In this document: positions 43,546 through 56,995 of the stretch, one piece after another
How positions within the stretch are numbered: position 1 is the first letter of the stretch
How the letters are laid out: every line of letters begins with the position of its first letter
Origin: Leptospira gomenensis
GTDB lineage: Bacteria > Spirochaetota > Leptospiria > Leptospirales > Leptospiraceae
Length of the DNA stretch: 64,000 nucleotides
Direction: 5' to 3'
Assembly: GCF_004770155.1 (NCBI RefSeq)
Contig: NZ_RQFA01000028.1
Location: forward strand, 47,501-111,500
Program-made: the position numbers and the translations under genes
The notes under the pieces: model-generated
What the model saw: the letters and a program-made list of their open reading frames with translations, nothing else
Databases searched by the model: none
Told to the model about the DNA's origin: nothing

Positions 43546-43640
43546 TCCATCCACGATTCGAATCCGTAGTTGCAATTACAATGTTTTTTTAATGAAGCTG
43601 CTTAAAAAAAGGGCAATCTTGTAGAATGTGTTGGGTCGGA

Positions 43641-44117
43641 TTACGGAGCGACGTGCTCGACGCGAATGACGTTCCCGTGACGAAACAAAACACGGATCTC
43701 ACGATCGGGTTTGGCTCCCGGCTTGAATCTACTGACCGGCCTCGTATAAATAAAGGCTTCTAGGTTGTTGGTTCTGTATTGGATATCGTCCGGGTTTCCT
43801 AAAAACTGCTTCACATACAGACGGTTTTGTCCCTGCAACGTATCCTTGATTTCCGAACGAAGACGGAGATTTTTTTCGATTTCCGGATCGAGGAGCGGCT
43901 CCGCGGAAGTTTCCGCGGTTCCTGTTCCGGAACCTTCCGAAGATTGACCCGAACCCAACAATTGTTTGAGAACGAGTTGTTCGCACTTTTCCTTATCCGC
44001 AAACGTTTCCATACAATCCGCATAAATTTGTTTTGCGGATCCTTTTGCGGGAGGAGTGCTCAGACAGGACAAAAACGTCCCAACCGAAACACAAAGTGCG
44101 AACGTTTTCGATGTCAA
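43641..44117 (-). CDS. Putative lipoprotein with BamE/SmpA-like carboxy-terminal part
   Basis: A 158-residue exported protein directly after secA, overlapping it by four bases. The signal ends TFLSCLST with a likely lipidated Cys18. A Gly/Ser/Thr-rich linker precedes residues 95-158, where [29 protein letters not shown] and [17 protein letters not shown] recall the small BamE/OmlA fold (GxPxx...W/F-x-Y, then a strand with a later valine-rich strand). The link to outer membrane assembly is an inference from pattern only. Confidence 0.6.
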   Translation of the reverse strand: MTSKTFALCVSVGTFLSCLSTPPAKGSAKQIYADCMETFADKEKCEQLVLKQLLGSGQSSEGSGTGTAETSAEPLLDPEIEKNLRLRSEIKDTLQGQNRLYVKQFLGNPDDIQYRTNNLEAFIYTRPVSRFKPGAKPDREIRVLFRHGNVIRVEHVAP

Positions 44118-46834
44118 CGTTTCCTTCTCCGACTCGTTTTTCGTTCGCTTCCACCACCCGCGCTCGTGGTGATCGAAACCGAGGCTCCGTTGGAACGGGC
44201 CGAACTTCCGCCTTGGAGTTGTTCGAATCCTCCGGTGATCTCCTGTCCCACTTTTTTATATTCCTTTTTTTCCTCGGGAAGTTTCGAGTTCTCGGTCACT
44301 TCCACTCGGAAGAGAAAGTTGACCACTTCGTTTTTGAGATTTTCGATCGCGGTGTCGAACATTCTAAATCCCTGAAGTTTGTATTCCACGAGAGGATTGC
44401 GTTCGCTGTAACCGACGGTCCAGATCCCTTCGCGGAGATGATCCATCGAATAGAGGTGTTCCTTCCAACGATGATCCAAAATATCCAGGAAAATATTTCT
44501 TTCCAAAAGTTTCCAGATATCCTTGCCGACACGTTCTCCCCGATCCAGATATCTTTTTTTCGCGGCTTCGTTGATCGTTTCAAAAAGGGCGAGTTGCGGA
44601 TTTTTGGTCTTTTTGAAATCGTCCAACACGACGGTAACGTCCAGATCCAAACCTTCCAACCATTCGCGGAGGGAATCCAAATTCCAAGCGGAAGGATTGT
44701 TTCCTTCGCAAAAGGCGACGACCTGGGTTTCCACGGCTTCTTCGATAAAGTCGTAGATCAGAGGAGAGATATCCTCGTTTTCCAGAACGTCGTTTCTCAT
44801 TTTGTAGATCACGATTCTCTGACGGTTCATCACGTCGTCGTATTCGAGGAGATGTTTTCGGATGTCGAAGTTATGACCTTCGACCCGTTTCTGTGCGCGG
44901 GCGATCGCGTTACTCACCATCTTACTTTCGATCTCTTGACCTTCGGGCATGTTGGCCCATTTCATCAGACCGGAAATACGATCCGAACCGAAGATGCGCA
45001 TCAAATCGTCTTGAAGAGAAAGATAAAAACGGCTGGAACCTGGATCTCCCTGACGACCCGAACGACCCCGTAGCTGGTTATCGATCCTTCTCGCTTCGTG
45101 GCGCTCCGTTCCGAGAATATGAAGACCTCCGGCCGCCAAAACTTCCTCGTGGTTTTTTTTCCAAATCCGAACGGACTGAAGAATTTCGGACGCCCGTTTT
45201 TGTTTTGCGGCCGAATCCAACTTGGAAACGATACTTTCCGCGACATCGAGATTCTGTTTTAAAATCGTTTCCTTGAATTGACGTACGAGTTCGTCCTCAT
45301 CCTTCCAGGATTCGAGATTTTCCTTATACAGTTGCGCTCCACCGAGAACGATATCGGTTCCACGACCGGCCATGTTGGTCGCGATCGTTACCGCACCCGG
45401 TTTTCCGGCGTTGGCGACGATTTCCGCCTCCCGCTCGTGGAATTTGGCGTTTAATACGTTGTGCTGAATTCCAGCGGAGGACAACATTCTCGAAAGTACT
45501 TCCGACTTTTCGATCGAAATCGTTCCTACGAGAACCGGTTGTTTTTTGGATTGAAGATCGCGGATTTCGGTCAGGATGGCGTCGAACTTTTCCTTTTCGG
45601 TGCGGTAGACCCGGTCGGGAGCGTCCTTTCTCTGCACTCCCACGTTAGGCGGAATCACGATCACGTCGAGGTTATAAATCTTTTTGAATTCCTCCGCTTC
45701 GGTGTCGGCGGTTCCGGTCATACCGGCCAACTTGTCGTACATCCTGAAATAATTCTGGAATGTAATCGATGCGAGGGTTTGGGATTCCTTGGCGATCGTA
45801 ACCCCTTCTTTGGCTTCAAGGGCCTGGTGAAGTCCGTCCGAATAACGGCGCCCCGCCATCAGACGTCCCGTGAACTCGTCCACGATGATCACCTCTCCGC
45901 CTTGAACGACGTAGTCCACGTCTTTTTGAAAAATACGATGCGCCTTGAGAGCCTGATGGACGTGGTGGACCAGATCCACGTTTTCCGGCGCGTAGAGGTT
46001 TTCGATCCCTAAAATCTCCTCCACGTGAGAAACCCCTTTTTCCGAAAGAAGCACGTTACGCGCCTTTTCATCGGTTTCGAAGTCTTCTCCTTCCACGAGT
46101 TTGGGAATGATCTTGTTGATACGAACGTATTTGTCCGTGGTTTCGTCGGAGGATCCGGAGATGATCAGAGGAGTTCTCGCCTCGTCGATGAGAATCGAAT
46201 CGACCTCGTCCACGATGGCAAAAAAATGGGAACGTTGCACCTTATGATCCTTATGCGAAACCATATTGTCCCGAAGATAATCAAAACCGAATTCGTTGTT
46301 CGTTCCGTACGTGATATCCGCGGAATAAGCGACCTTTCTCTGCTCGTGATCCATGTCGTGTTGGATTACTCCGACGGAAATGCCCAGAAAATCGTAGATC
46401 GGTTTCATCCAATTCGCGTCCCGTTTGGCGAGGTAGTCGTTGACCGTGACCACGTGGACTCCTTTTCCGGCGAGAGCGTTGAGATACACCGCGAGCGTGG
46501 AGGTCAGCGTTTTCCCCTCGCCCGTTTTCATCTCCGCGATGTTTCCTCCGTGGAGCGCGATCCCGCCCATCATCTGTACGTCGAAGTGACGCATTCCCAT
46601 CGTTCGAAGGGAAACTTCCCGGACCGTCGCGAACGCTTCCGGAAGAAGCGAATCCAAGGATTCTCCGCGTGCGATACGTTCCCGAAAACGGTTCGTCTGA
46701 GAGGAAAGATCGGAATCGTTCAAGGATTTCATTCTGTCCTCTAACGCATTGATCTGTGCGACCACCGGGATGAGTTTTTTGAGATCACGTTCGAATTTAC
46801 TTCCGAGAATCACTCGAAGAATACTTTGAATCAT
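44114..46834 (-). CDS. secA: Protein translocase ATPase SecA
   Basis: Motor of the general secretion pathway that drives preproteins through SecYEG. The 906-residue protein is full length. Walker A is [14 protein letters not shown], the [19 protein letters not shown] block follows, and the second nucleotide-binding fold has [14 protein letters not shown] and [15 protein letters not shown]. The helical wing and scaffold regions are intact ([24 protein letters not shown]). The carboxy terminus is Ser/Gly/Arg-rich and lacks the cysteine zinc-binding tail of SecB-dependent SecA proteins. Confidence 0.98.
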   Translation of the reverse strand: MIQSILRVILGSKFERDLKKLIPVVAQINALEDRMKSLNDSDLSSQTNRFRERIARGESLDSLLPEAFATVREVSLRTMGMRHFDVQMMGGIALHGGNIAEMKTGEGKTLTSTLAVYLNALAGKGVHVVTVNDYLAKRDANWMKPIYDFLGISVGVIQHDMDHEQRKVAYSADITYGTNNEFGFDYLRDNMVSHKDHKVQRSHFFAIVDEVDSILIDEARTPLIISGSSDETTDKYVRINKIIPKLVEGEDFETDEKARNVLLSEKGVSHVEEILGIENLYAPENVDLVHHVHQALKAHRIFQKDVDYVVQGGEVIIVDEFTGRLMAGRRYSDGLHQALEAKEGVTIAKESQTLASITFQNYFRMYDKLAGMTGTADTEAEEFKKIYNLDVIVIPPNVGVQRKDAPDRVYRTEKEKFDAILTEIRDLQSKKQPVLVGTISIEKSEVLSRMLSSAGIQHNVLNAKFHEREAEIVANAGKPGAVTIATNMAGRGTDIVLGGAQLYKENLESWKDEDELVRQFKETILKQNLDVAESIVSKLDSAAKQKRASEILQSVRIWKKNHEEVLAAGGLHILGTERHEARRIDNQLRGRSGRQGDPGSSRFYLSLQDDLMRIFGSDRISGLMKWANMPEGQEIESKMVSNAIARAQKRVEGHNFDIRKHLLEYDDVMNRQRIVIYKMRNDVLENEDISPLIYDFIEEAVETQVVAFCEGNNPSAWNLDSLREWLEGLDLDVTVVLDDFKKTKNPQLALFETINEAAKKRYLDRGERVGKDIWKLLERNIFLDILDHRWKEHLYSMDHLREGIWTVGYSERNPLVEYKLQGFRMFDTAIENLKNEVVNFLFRVEVTENSKLPEEKKEYKKVGQEITGGFEQLQGGSSARSNGASVSITTSAGGGSERKTSRRRKR

Positions 46835-46948
46835 ATTAATTTTCCGTTTACTTTCGTTTGAATCATTTCTGTTTTATCGATCCGATCCTCGTCCGTAGTA
46901 TCGATTTTTTACTCGGAGAAGGACCGGGAATCGTTCCGTTTTTTTCGT

Positions 46949-47689
46949 TTAACCCGCAGCCGCGGAGCCGGTTCGTTCCGAAACCGAGTTTCGAAACTGG
47001 GAAAACGGAAGATCCAGGATGGCTCCGAAAATTTTTCGTCCGGCGATTTCCATTTGAGACCTGAGAGATTCCGTTTCGGGTCCTGGAACCCAACCCGAGT
47101 TGCGCATAAATTCCGCGTGAACCGTCTTCCAAACAGAAAACATCGCTTCCGTCACCTCGAGATGACATTGAACTCCGAAGATACGATTTCCTACGGAGAA
47201 CATCTGGTTGGGATAAAGATCGCTTTTCAAAAGTCGGATTCCTCCCTCGGGTATCGTAAATACGTCCTCGTGAAGGTGGAACGCCGGGAAAGAGGAAAGA
47301 CCCTCCAACACGGAATGCGACTCTACGATTTCCACGTCGGAAAACCCGACTTCCGGCCCTCGTTCCCCAAGGGTCACTTTTCCGCCGAGCGCTTTGGAAA
47401 TAATTTGTGAACCGAGACAAATCCCCAATAGCCTTCGGTTCGGAGTCAAGGACGCATAACGCACCAAGTTGAACCAAGGCTCGAAAAATTCCGTAAGAGA
47501 AGGATCCGTCACTGACTGCGGACCACCCAAAAGTACGATCAGATCGAAAATTAGGTGCGCGTCGGGAATCGGTCGAATACGCGGGTCGTATGCGTTGTGA
47601 TAGGTGATTCTATAATTTCTTTCCTTGAGAAGGTCGAGTAGTATTCCCGGTCCTTCACAATCCTTAAAACGGACGATCAGACTTCTCAT
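46949..47689 (-). CDS. Class I glutamine amidotransferase-like protein
   Basis: A stand-alone GATase domain (246 residues) of the GMP-synthase-like group. The nucleophile motif is [17 protein letters not shown] with Cys91, the oxyanion region is [11 protein letters not shown], and the His-Glu pair is in [12 protein letters not shown]. There is no fused synthetase domain. Such proteins act as gamma-glutamyl hydrolases or partners of unknown amidotransferases. Its ATG overlaps the stop of the TlpA-like gene by four bases, which suggests co-expression. The real substrate is not predictable. Confidence 0.85.
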   Translation of the reverse strand: MRSLIVRFKDCEGPGILLDLLKERNYRITYHNAYDPRIRPIPDAHLIFDLIVLLGGPQSVTDPSLTEFFEPWFNLVRYASLTPNRRLLGICLGSQIISKALGGKVTLGERGPEVGFSDVEIVESHSVLEGLSSFPAFHLHEDVFTIPEGGIRLLKSDLYPNQMFSVGNRIFGVQCHLEVTEAMFSVWKTVHAEFMRNSGWVPGPETESLRSQMEIAGRKIFGAILDLPFSQFRNSVSERTGSAAAG

Positions 47690-48264
47690 GAAGAACCGGC
47701 CATTCGTTTGAAGAATAAAATCTTTTGATCTGTGGCGAATTTGGAAGGATCGGTTTCTTCGCTGATCGGTCCGATAAAATTATAATACAGAACCAACGGT
47801 TTGGTTTTGAACAAAAGCGTTTCCGGAGTTCCCGTTACGATCGAATCGGTTCTACTGACTTTGAACGGTCGTTTCATCAATAAGACGGGAACTTGAATTT
47901 TGTAATTTCGGATTTCTTCTTTGACCAAGGGAATCGCCCGTTTCAGAAGTTCTTCTTCCGATAAGGAATCCGGATCGTCGAAAAAAAGAGAAGGATCCAC
48001 GACCATATAAAATTGAATTTTAGGATCCTTTTGGATTTCCGCATTCAAATAATTTAAGGCAGGAATTTCCTTGATACAAGGCACACAATTGGGGCCGTAG
48101 ACGTTGAGGATCAAACGAGGACTTGTGGATTCGGAAAGACGGACCAGTTTTCCGTCTTCCAAAGAGATTCCTTGAAAATCTTGAACGCCCAAATTCGGCT
48201 GTTCCGAGGGCGCGCAAACCCCGAAACAAAAGGTTAAAAAAAGCAAACGGAGAATTCGATTCAT
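47686..48264 (-). CDS. TlpA-like thioredoxin-fold lipoprotein
   Basis: An exported protein of 192 residues. From ATG 48264 the signal is [13 protein letters not shown], with a likely lipidated Cys17. A longer open frame upstream runs through a tandem DNA repeat and is rejected. The mature part opens [20 protein letters not shown], followed by the redox motif [15 protein letters not shown] (C60-V-P-C63), typical of TlpA/ResA oxidoreductases. A long insert, [28 protein letters not shown], precedes the last strands. It could reduce or oxidise envelope proteins. Confidence 0.8.
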   Translation of the reverse strand: MNRILRLLFLTFCFGVCAPSEQPNLGVQDFQGISLEDGKLVRLSESTSPRLILNVYGPNCVPCIKEIPALNYLNAEIQKDPKIQFYMVVDPSLFFDDPDSLSEEELLKRAIPLVKEEIRNYKIQVPVLLMKRPFKVSRTDSIVTGTPETLLFKTKPLVLYYNFIGPISEETDPSKFATDQKILFFKRMAGSS

Positions 48265-48375
48265 CAGTGATACGGTATTCCTGTCAAAAGGAGGAAACTT
48301 GGACCGAAACCGATGTTCGATCCGCAAACAAATACCAAGGAACGGTCTTCCTACTGTAAATTCAAGGATTAATCT

Positions 48376-48443
48376 CCCCGTGTGGGAACTCTCACAAACC
48401 AAGATACAGCCCCGTGTGGGAACTCTCACAAACCAAGATCCAG
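48376..48443. repeat. Two tandem copies of a 34-bp repeat
   Basis: Copies at 48376-48409 and 48410-48443 differ at one base. Each unit contains GTGTGGGAACTCTCACAAACC, which has an imperfect dyad (TGTGGGA/TCTCACA). It lies in the 300-base gap between two divergent genes and does not disturb either gene. The rest of the gap shows no gene. Confidence 0.9.
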
Positions 48444-48572
48444 CCACAGATTTTTTTTAGAAAGGCCAAAAAAGGTTTTCCACCAAAGTAAGCAGAGAAC
48501 GGATTGACAACTTGCTTTCCTCCGATTTCCTGGTATTTTGAAGCTCCTTTCCAATCTACCCAGGGAATCCGA

Positions 48573-49073
48573 ATGAACCAAAATTCTGAATTTGACATCG
48601 TCACTCTAATCGAATTAGCAAAACGCAATAAGTATGAAAGAGCGGTAGCCGGATTCCAAACCCTGGACCGCATCGAGCGATTAGAACTCCCCAAAAAGAT
48701 CAAAGCCAGAAAATTAGCCGTTCAAGCGATGTATGCGCTTTCCAGCGAAGAAGTGCAGTATCAATACTTTTCCCGCGAGGAAAGAATCAAACTCGATCAA
48801 GAAGCCAATATCAGCAACGCGTCCTACTCTAAATTCAACGGATTGTTCGAATCGCCGCAGGCCCCGATCGCGGAAGAAGACACCGAAGAGGATTTTATTC
48901 CGGAAGAAGCTCCTCGGCCGATCCTGGACGGAGACGAGGACGAAGACGGACTCGATTCCGATGATGACGACGAGGATGAGGATGATGACGACGATGAGGA
49001 AGACGAAGATGACGACCTCGACGAGGATGAGGACGAAGAAGAGGAAGAAGATTCCGAAGAGGAAGAGGACTAA
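48573..49073 (+). CDS. rpoZ: RNA polymerase omega-like protein with long acidic tail
   Basis: A 166-residue protein. The first 65 residues, opening MNQNSEFDIVTLIELAKRNKYERAVAGFQ and continuing KKIKARKLAVQAMYALSSEEVQYQYF, resemble the core of bacterial RpoZ, which helps assemble RNA polymerase. From about residue 120 to the end it is almost only Asp and Glu, with over forty acidic residues. That tail recalls the delta subunit of Firmicutes. The ATG at 48573 follows AGGGA; the upstream open frame lacks conserved sequence. Identification as omega is moderate; it could be another small nucleic-acid-mimicking protein. Confidence 0.6.
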   Translation: MNQNSEFDIVTLIELAKRNKYERAVAGFQTLDRIERLELPKKIKARKLAVQAMYALSSEEVQYQYFSREERIKLDQEANISNASYSKFNGLFESPQAPIAEEDTEEDFIPEEAPRPILDGDEDEDGLDSDDDDEDEDDDDDEEDEDDDLDEDEDEEEEEDSEEEED

Positions 49074-49088
49074 AAAGGTCTAACTACT

Positions 49089-50522
<1,434 letters not shown>

Positions 50523-50627
50523 AGAATTCGTTCCGTCGGACGAGTTATTCGGGACAAAACCGATATAACCTCTTGACATTTCCAAGGAAACCGACGCAAT
50601 TCTCCTTCGGACGGTTTAGGGAAACGC

Positions 50628-52353
<1,726 letters not shown>

Positions 52354-52357
<4 letters not shown>

Positions 52358-52860
52358 AATCCAGATTTTCGAACCGAGGACGAGCGTATCTTTTGTTGCT
52401 CGTTTCGGTTTGGTCCTCGGAAATCCCGTCTCAGGAAGTAAACAGGGCTGCGGCTACGTATCGCGGTTCCATTTCCTTTTCGGAACCGAGGATTTCCGAT
52501 ATTAAGGAATCCTTAAACGATAATTCGCCCGATTTTCCCGCGACCTGGAAACTTTTTTTTCAGGAACTGAAAGGCAACTACGCCGTCTTTTACGACTGGA
52601 ACGGAGAAAACGTATATTATAAATATCGAATCAACAAATTCGATCGTTCACGGCTCAAACAGGTCAAAAAACTAGCCGAAGGAGCCGCTTACGAAATCCG
52701 AGGCAAATGGGAGGGAATATTCCTTTTTTCGAATTCAGTCGTTCCTTCCTACAAAAAGGCTTCCGAAACATCCCTCAAAGACAAGAGGGAAAAAAATTCC
52801 ATACCGGTTTACGAACTCGAAGAATTCAAGGAATTGGCCTTGGATGAAATCCTATATTAG
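52354..52860 (+). CDS. Exported protein of unknown function
   Basis: A 168-residue protein that starts with TTG overlapping the previous stop (TTGA). The amino terminus [19 protein letters not shown] is a probable signal peptide. The mature sequence alternates strands and charged loops ([39 protein letters not shown] and [15 protein letters not shown]), in the manner of a small beta-rich domain. No family is recognised. It is in the same overlapping array as the HEAT-repeat protein. Confidence 0.65.
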
Positions 52861-53461
52861 AAAATTAGAATTCGATTTTTCGAGGAAAAAAAAATCGGAA
52901 CGCGTATCCGAAATCTTGCGACGTCCCTTCCGTTCGACTTCCTTTTTTCTTTTCGTTTCGTTGACCATTTTTGTCCCGGACTTTCGAAATCTAAACGCAA
53001 GCGATCCGTTGGATCCCGATCTGCAAATCGTAGCGAAAGACGACACGTTTCCGTTTTATCTCGGAAGGATCCGCTTCCCGCAAAAAGCCGAAATTCGTTC
53101 TCTGGGAAACGGAGGACATTGGAGGGCGGTCCCTACGCAGGGAAGAGCGTGGATGTTGATTCTCCGGGAATGGGAAAACCAAAACGTCCCGGACCAATCC
53201 TTAAAAAAATTCTTTCGGGAACTGTTTCCCGATTCCAAGGACTTACCCGCCTTCGACGTCGCAGGATGGGAAACGATCGGAGGGGAAAAAAAAGAAACCG
53301 TTTCAGGAAATCCGCTTACGATCCGTTATTATTTATTCCGGCGAGGAGGTAAAATCGTTTCGATCTATCTCTGTTTCGATTCCGAAAACGCGCTCGTTTC
53401 TGAATTTTTCGCAAACCCTTCCTCGTTTTTACGAACCACTTCCTCCTCGAATTCTTTCTGA
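52844..53461 (+). CDS. Exported protein of unknown function
   Basis: A 205-residue protein overlapping the preceding gene by 17 bases. A basic region (FDFSRKKKSERVSEILRRPFR) precedes a hydrophobic segment (FFLFVSLTIFVPDF), which together form an unusually long signal. The mature part has strands such as FPFYLGRIRFPQKAEIRSLGNGGHWRAVP and TIRYYLFRRGGKIVSIYLCFDSENALVSEFF. No family is recognised. It is the last gene of the array; tRNA-CAU follows after 56 bases. Confidence 0.6.
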   Translation: MKSYIRKLEFDFSRKKKSERVSEILRRPFRSTSFFLFVSLTIFVPDFRNLNASDPLDPDLQIVAKDDTFPFYLGRIRFPQKAEIRSLGNGGHWRAVPTQGRAWMLILREWENQNVPDQSLKKFFRELFPDSKDLPAFDVAGWETIGGEKKETVSGNPLTIRYYLFRRGGKIVSIYLCFDSENALVSEFFANPSSFLRTTSSSNSF

Positions 53462-53511
53462 CATTCGAAGAAATTCACTTGAAGAACAAGACTTCGTCAA
53501 AAAACTGGAAC

Positions 53512-53591
<80 letters not shown>

Positions 53592-53851
53592 TGCGAGTAC
53601 ACGATTCACAGGCTGAATCGACAAATCCATTCTCCTCGATACGATGGTTCAAAACCGTTCCGTAAATTTTCCCCCGATCGATTTTACTTTCGGATTCCAA
53701 CCAAGAAACTCCTCCGTACGATCGTTCTCTTCTTTGTAGTCAAAACCGATGAGTCTTAAATTTACAAAATGACGAATAGGATTATAAGTTCGAAACTTAG
53801 GATTTCTCTTTTTCGTTGCATTTTCATAAACGCCGGTCGAACCGTGTGCTC

Positions 53852-54334
53852 ATGAAAAAACGAAACTTACCCATCGTATGGATTGCGACTATCTGTTGCA
53901 TTTACAGTTTAGGAATCGGATGCAAACAGGATCCGATCGAATACAACAACAAGATTATGGACGTCCTCAACGGATCGATCGCGGATATGGATGCCCTAAA
54001 CGCCGCTATGGAAAAGGAAGATTATTCCGGTGCGGAAAATCTTAGAAAAGCCTGGGAAACGAAATTGAACCAATCCGTGGAAACTTTAAAGTCTATCGGC
54101 GATTTCAAAGGGGATGCCGCTTTTAAAAACGCCGGAATCCAAGGACTCGAAATCTATCGCAACGTCGCGACACAGGACTACAAACGTCTCATCGAATTAC
54201 GTTCGTTAGGCGATAAGGCGAACGTGACCGAGGCGGATCGGCTCCTCGACCAAATCAATCAGAACTTCGAGAAAGCCGCCAACCTTCTCAACACCGCATC
54301 CGATGCGTTCGCCAAGGAACACACAACGCAGTGA
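53852..54334 (+). CDS. Small helical lipoprotein (possibly LIC11966 family)
   Basis: A lipoprotein of 160 residues. ATG 53852 gives the signal MKKRNLPIVWIATICCIYSL ending GIGC, with lipidated Cys24; an in-frame start 36 bases upstream is less suitable. The mature protein is nearly all helix, starting EYNNKIMDVLNGSIADMDALNAAMEKEDY and ending LLDQINQNFEKAANLLNTASDAFAKE. The length and the YNNKIM...LN pattern recall the LIC11966 family of leptospiral surface proteins, a tentative assignment. It converges on the nor operon. Confidence 0.72.
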   Translation: MKKRNLPIVWIATICCIYSLGIGCKQDPIEYNNKIMDVLNGSIADMDALNAAMEKEDYSGAENLRKAWETKLNQSVETLKSIGDFKGDAAFKNAGIQGLEIYRNVATQDYKRLIELRSLGDKANVTEADRLLDQINQNFEKAANLLNTASDAFAKEHTTQ

Positions 54335-54360
54335 TCTCCCCGTAAACGGTCAACTTACCC

Positions 54361-54392
54361 TTCCGAAACGGCGACGCTACGTCGTTTCGGAA
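54361..54392. terminator. Hairpin between converging genes
   Basis: A perfect 10-bp stem TTCCGAAACG/CGTTTCGGAA encloses a 12-base loop that can itself partly pair. It lies between the lipoprotein stop and the norD stop and could end transcription from both sides, although neither side has a long T tract. Confidence 0.45.
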
Positions 54393-54396
54393 ACTA

Positions 54397-56166
54397 CTAT
54401 CGTAAAAGTTTCATATAAAAATCCGTCAGCGCGTCCGGTAAATACGAAGGATTCGGAAGAATCCGATACGAGCCTTGTCCCAACATCGCGGGAAGAAATT
54501 GTTTCGCTTGTTTATCGATCGCGAGCGCGTAAAAACCGACTTTGTCGTTTTCACATTCCCGGATCGCGCGTTTTACGTCCTCCATTCCGTAACGACCTTC
54601 GTACCGGTCGTAGTCGTTCGGTTTTCCGTCAGACAAAAGAAGAATCCAACGTTTTCTACTCGTTTCCCTTTTGATTTGCGCCAGAGCATGACGGATCGCA
54701 GGGCCGATTCTCGTATAACCGCTCGATTGGACGGCTCCGATCCTATTTTTCGCCTTCGACCAAGAGTCGTCGAACTTTTTGATCGAGGAGTAATCGCAGT
54801 GATTCCTAGTTCTGGAGGAAAAAGAATCGATCTGAAATCGGTCCCCGAACTCCGAACAGAGTTGACCGAACAGAAGTAGGGAAATCTTTTCGACGTCTAA
54901 AATTCTCCGATTTTCGACGAATGAATCCGTAGAAAGACTCGTGTCCGTCAGAACAAGAATGGATGTTTCGCGTAACGTCTTTCTTCTTGAAATATAAATT
55001 CTTTCCGAAGGACTCCGAGCGGAGAGAAGATCCGTAAAATAATCGACGATCGAATCTAAATCCAAATCTTCACCGTCTAACTGGCGTTTGACTGCGGTGC
55101 GTTCATTTACGAATCGATTAAAACGGGATCGTAGTACGTTTAAAACCGAATTGTTTTCCGAAAGCGCTTTAGAGCAAAAAACCGGATCTTCTTCGCCGAG
55201 TTCTCCCGGAAAAACCCTACAATGCCCCCTTTTATATCGTTTCTTAAAAACGTCCCATTCGTCGTAGGGAATCGAATTTCGATTCGGCTTCGAATCCCGA
55301 ATTTCGGGAAGTATCGAACCGATTATAAAATCCGTACGAAAGATGGAATGTGTCGGATCATCGGATCGGACCGTATGCCTCAAATCCAATTCTTCCAGCG
55401 CGTCCTTTTGTTCCGAAAGTTCGTCGGTTCCGTCAAAGTCCCTCCAATTTCCGTTGAACTCCTCCACCGTATCCACCTTTTCAAAATGATGTTGAAGGGT
55501 ATAATCCGCCTGCGACTTTTTATCGATTTCGACGGATTCGATCTTTTCCCTTGCGATTCCTTCGATCTCGGTTTCGATCCGATCCTTACGTTTCGACCCG
55601 GTTTCCCAAGAAGCCTTGTCTTTCCGTTCTTTCGTATTCGACGACGCGGACATCCACGATCCGTGTAAATAGCTAAGGTCTGGTTCGATTTTAGAATTCG
55701 GAATATTCCTTTTTTGGAATTCGATTTCCGTTTCGATCACGGAAGAAACGGTGTCCCAAGATTCCGGATAAACTCTCCGGACAGTTTCCAAAACCGAAGA
55801 ATGGTTTTCCCTCGCTTTTTTCAGAGATTCGTATTTTCCTTCGTCAACTCCTTCCTTCCAGTTTAAATCGAGACTCTTCTGAACACTAAGATATAATATT
55901 CTGAAAATATAAAATTCTAAATTATTAATTTTGTTAGAACCGTGGGAATATTCGTTCGGAAGAAAAAATAGATTCTTCTGATAACCGCCCACTTCTTCCG
56001 CGGTAAGAATTTCTATATTCTCGCCTGTGATAGCCTTTGCCAGAACCGAAAGCCGGTCTTTTATTTCGGAAAGCGTCACTCGATTCTCGGTCGGATCGTC
56101 TTTTTCTCCGATCCATCGTAGTACGAATCCATAAAGATGTTTGAATGTAAATTCTTCCCAGCCCAC
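54397..56166 (-). CDS. norD: Nitric oxide reductase activation protein NorD (VWA domain)
   Basis: NorD works with the AAA+ protein NorQ to mature or insert metal into the NorBC nitric oxide reductase. The carboxy-terminal third is a von Willebrand A domain. The metal-binding MIDAS is ETSILVLTDTSLSTDSF (D-x-S-x-S near residue 405), with later SSGYTRIGPAIRHALAQI and ILLLSDGKPNDYDRYEGRYGMEDVKRAI. The amino-terminal 400 residues are helical and poorly conserved. It ends the nor operon, eight bases after norQ. The 589-residue length agrees with the family. Confidence 0.92.
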   Translation of the reverse strand: MGWEEFTFKHLYGFVLRWIGEKDDPTENRVTLSEIKDRLSVLAKAITGENIEILTAEEVGGYQKNLFFLPNEYSHGSNKINNLEFYIFRILYLSVQKSLDLNWKEGVDEGKYESLKKARENHSSVLETVRRVYPESWDTVSSVIETEIEFQKRNIPNSKIEPDLSYLHGSWMSASSNTKERKDKASWETGSKRKDRIETEIEGIAREKIESVEIDKKSQADYTLQHHFEKVDTVEEFNGNWRDFDGTDELSEQKDALEELDLRHTVRSDDPTHSIFRTDFIIGSILPEIRDSKPNRNSIPYDEWDVFKKRYKRGHCRVFPGELGEEDPVFCSKALSENNSVLNVLRSRFNRFVNERTAVKRQLDGEDLDLDSIVDYFTDLLSARSPSERIYISRRKTLRETSILVLTDTSLSTDSFVENRRILDVEKISLLLFGQLCSEFGDRFQIDSFSSRTRNHCDYSSIKKFDDSWSKAKNRIGAVQSSGYTRIGPAIRHALAQIKRETSRKRWILLLSDGKPNDYDRYEGRYGMEDVKRAIRECENDKVGFYALAIDKQAKQFLPAMLGQGSYRILPNPSYLPDALTDFYMKLLR

Positions 56167-56173
56167 CCGGAAA

Positions 56174-56995
56174 TCACATCAACAAAGAGACCAAATCTTT
56201 GAGTCCATTTACGATATCACGGTCGTCCGACAAAGGTTGTACGATCGCGACTTCGCAGGACAAACGGGCGGGAAGTCCGCTTGCGATCATCTTCCCAGCG
56301 TCCACGAGCAAACGTGTGGAACAGGTTTCCGTAAGACCCAATTCGGTTAGATTTCTAATCTTCTGCCCCAGTCTTACCAGTTTGCCCGCGAGCTCCGATG
56401 AAATTCCGGTCTCGCCTTTTACGATCGTCTCTTCGACGTCGGACTTCGGATAATCGAATTGTAAAGAGACGAACCTTTGTCTTGTGGAAGGTTTCAATTC
56501 CTTCCAACCTTTTTGGTATCCCGGATTGTAGGAGGCGACGAGCATAAAAGAATCCGGAGCTTTGATCGATTCGTTTCTGCGATCCAGATAAATTTCCCTT
56601 CTATAATCCGTAAGAGGATGAATCGCGACGATCGTATCCGGTCTTGCCTCGGCGATTTCATCGACGTAGAGAATCGCTCCCATTCTTATACTTCTTGTCA
56701 GAGGACCGTCTTGCCAGACCGTCTCGGTTCCCTGGATGAGATAACGACCCAAAAGATCCACCGCGGAAGTCTCTTCATGACAAGACACGATCAGCAAGGG
56801 AAGTTTCATTCTCGCAGCCATGTATTCCACGAATCGAGACTTTCCCGAACCAGTGGGCCCTTTGATCAAAAGCGGAAGTTTGTTTTTATGAGCGTGTTCG
56901 AATGTGACAACCTCGTGTCCCGTTTCTTTGTAAAAGGGCAATTCAACCGCTTCGAAAAGCTGAATCGTGTCTTCGTTATTCGGAGAATTTTTCAT
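56174..56995 (-). CDS. norQ: Nitric oxide reductase activation ATPase NorQ (MoxR-type AAA+)
   Basis: A 273-residue AAA+ ATPase of the CbbQ/NorQ group that acts with NorD on NorBC. Walker A is LLIKGPTGSGKSRFVEYMA (residues 46-53 at its core), Walker B ILYVDEIAEARPD, sensor 1 SFMLVASYNPGYQ, followed by KELKPSTRQRFVSLQFDYP. NorQ/CbbQ proteins carry SCHEETSAVDLLGRYL after the first strand, as here. It overlaps the norB stop by four bases. Confidence 0.95.
   Translation of the reverse strand: MKNSPNNEDTIQLFEAVELPFYKETGHEVVTFEHAHKNKLPLLIKGPTGSGKSRFVEYMAARMKLPLLIVSCHEETSAVDLLGRYLIQGTETVWQDGPLTRSIRMGAILYVDEIAEARPDTIVAIHPLTDYRREIYLDRRNESIKAPDSFMLVASYNPGYQKGWKELKPSTRQRFVSLQFDYPKSDVEETIVKGETGISSELAGKLVRLGQKIRNLTELGLTETCSTRLLVDAGKMIASGLPARLSCEVAIVQPLSDDRDIVNGLKDLVSLLM

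Noticed and set aside
44033..45073. Open frame on the plus strand (346 codons) across secA
   Set aside because: Antisense to an unmistakable SecA. No signal peptide or domain is visible in it.
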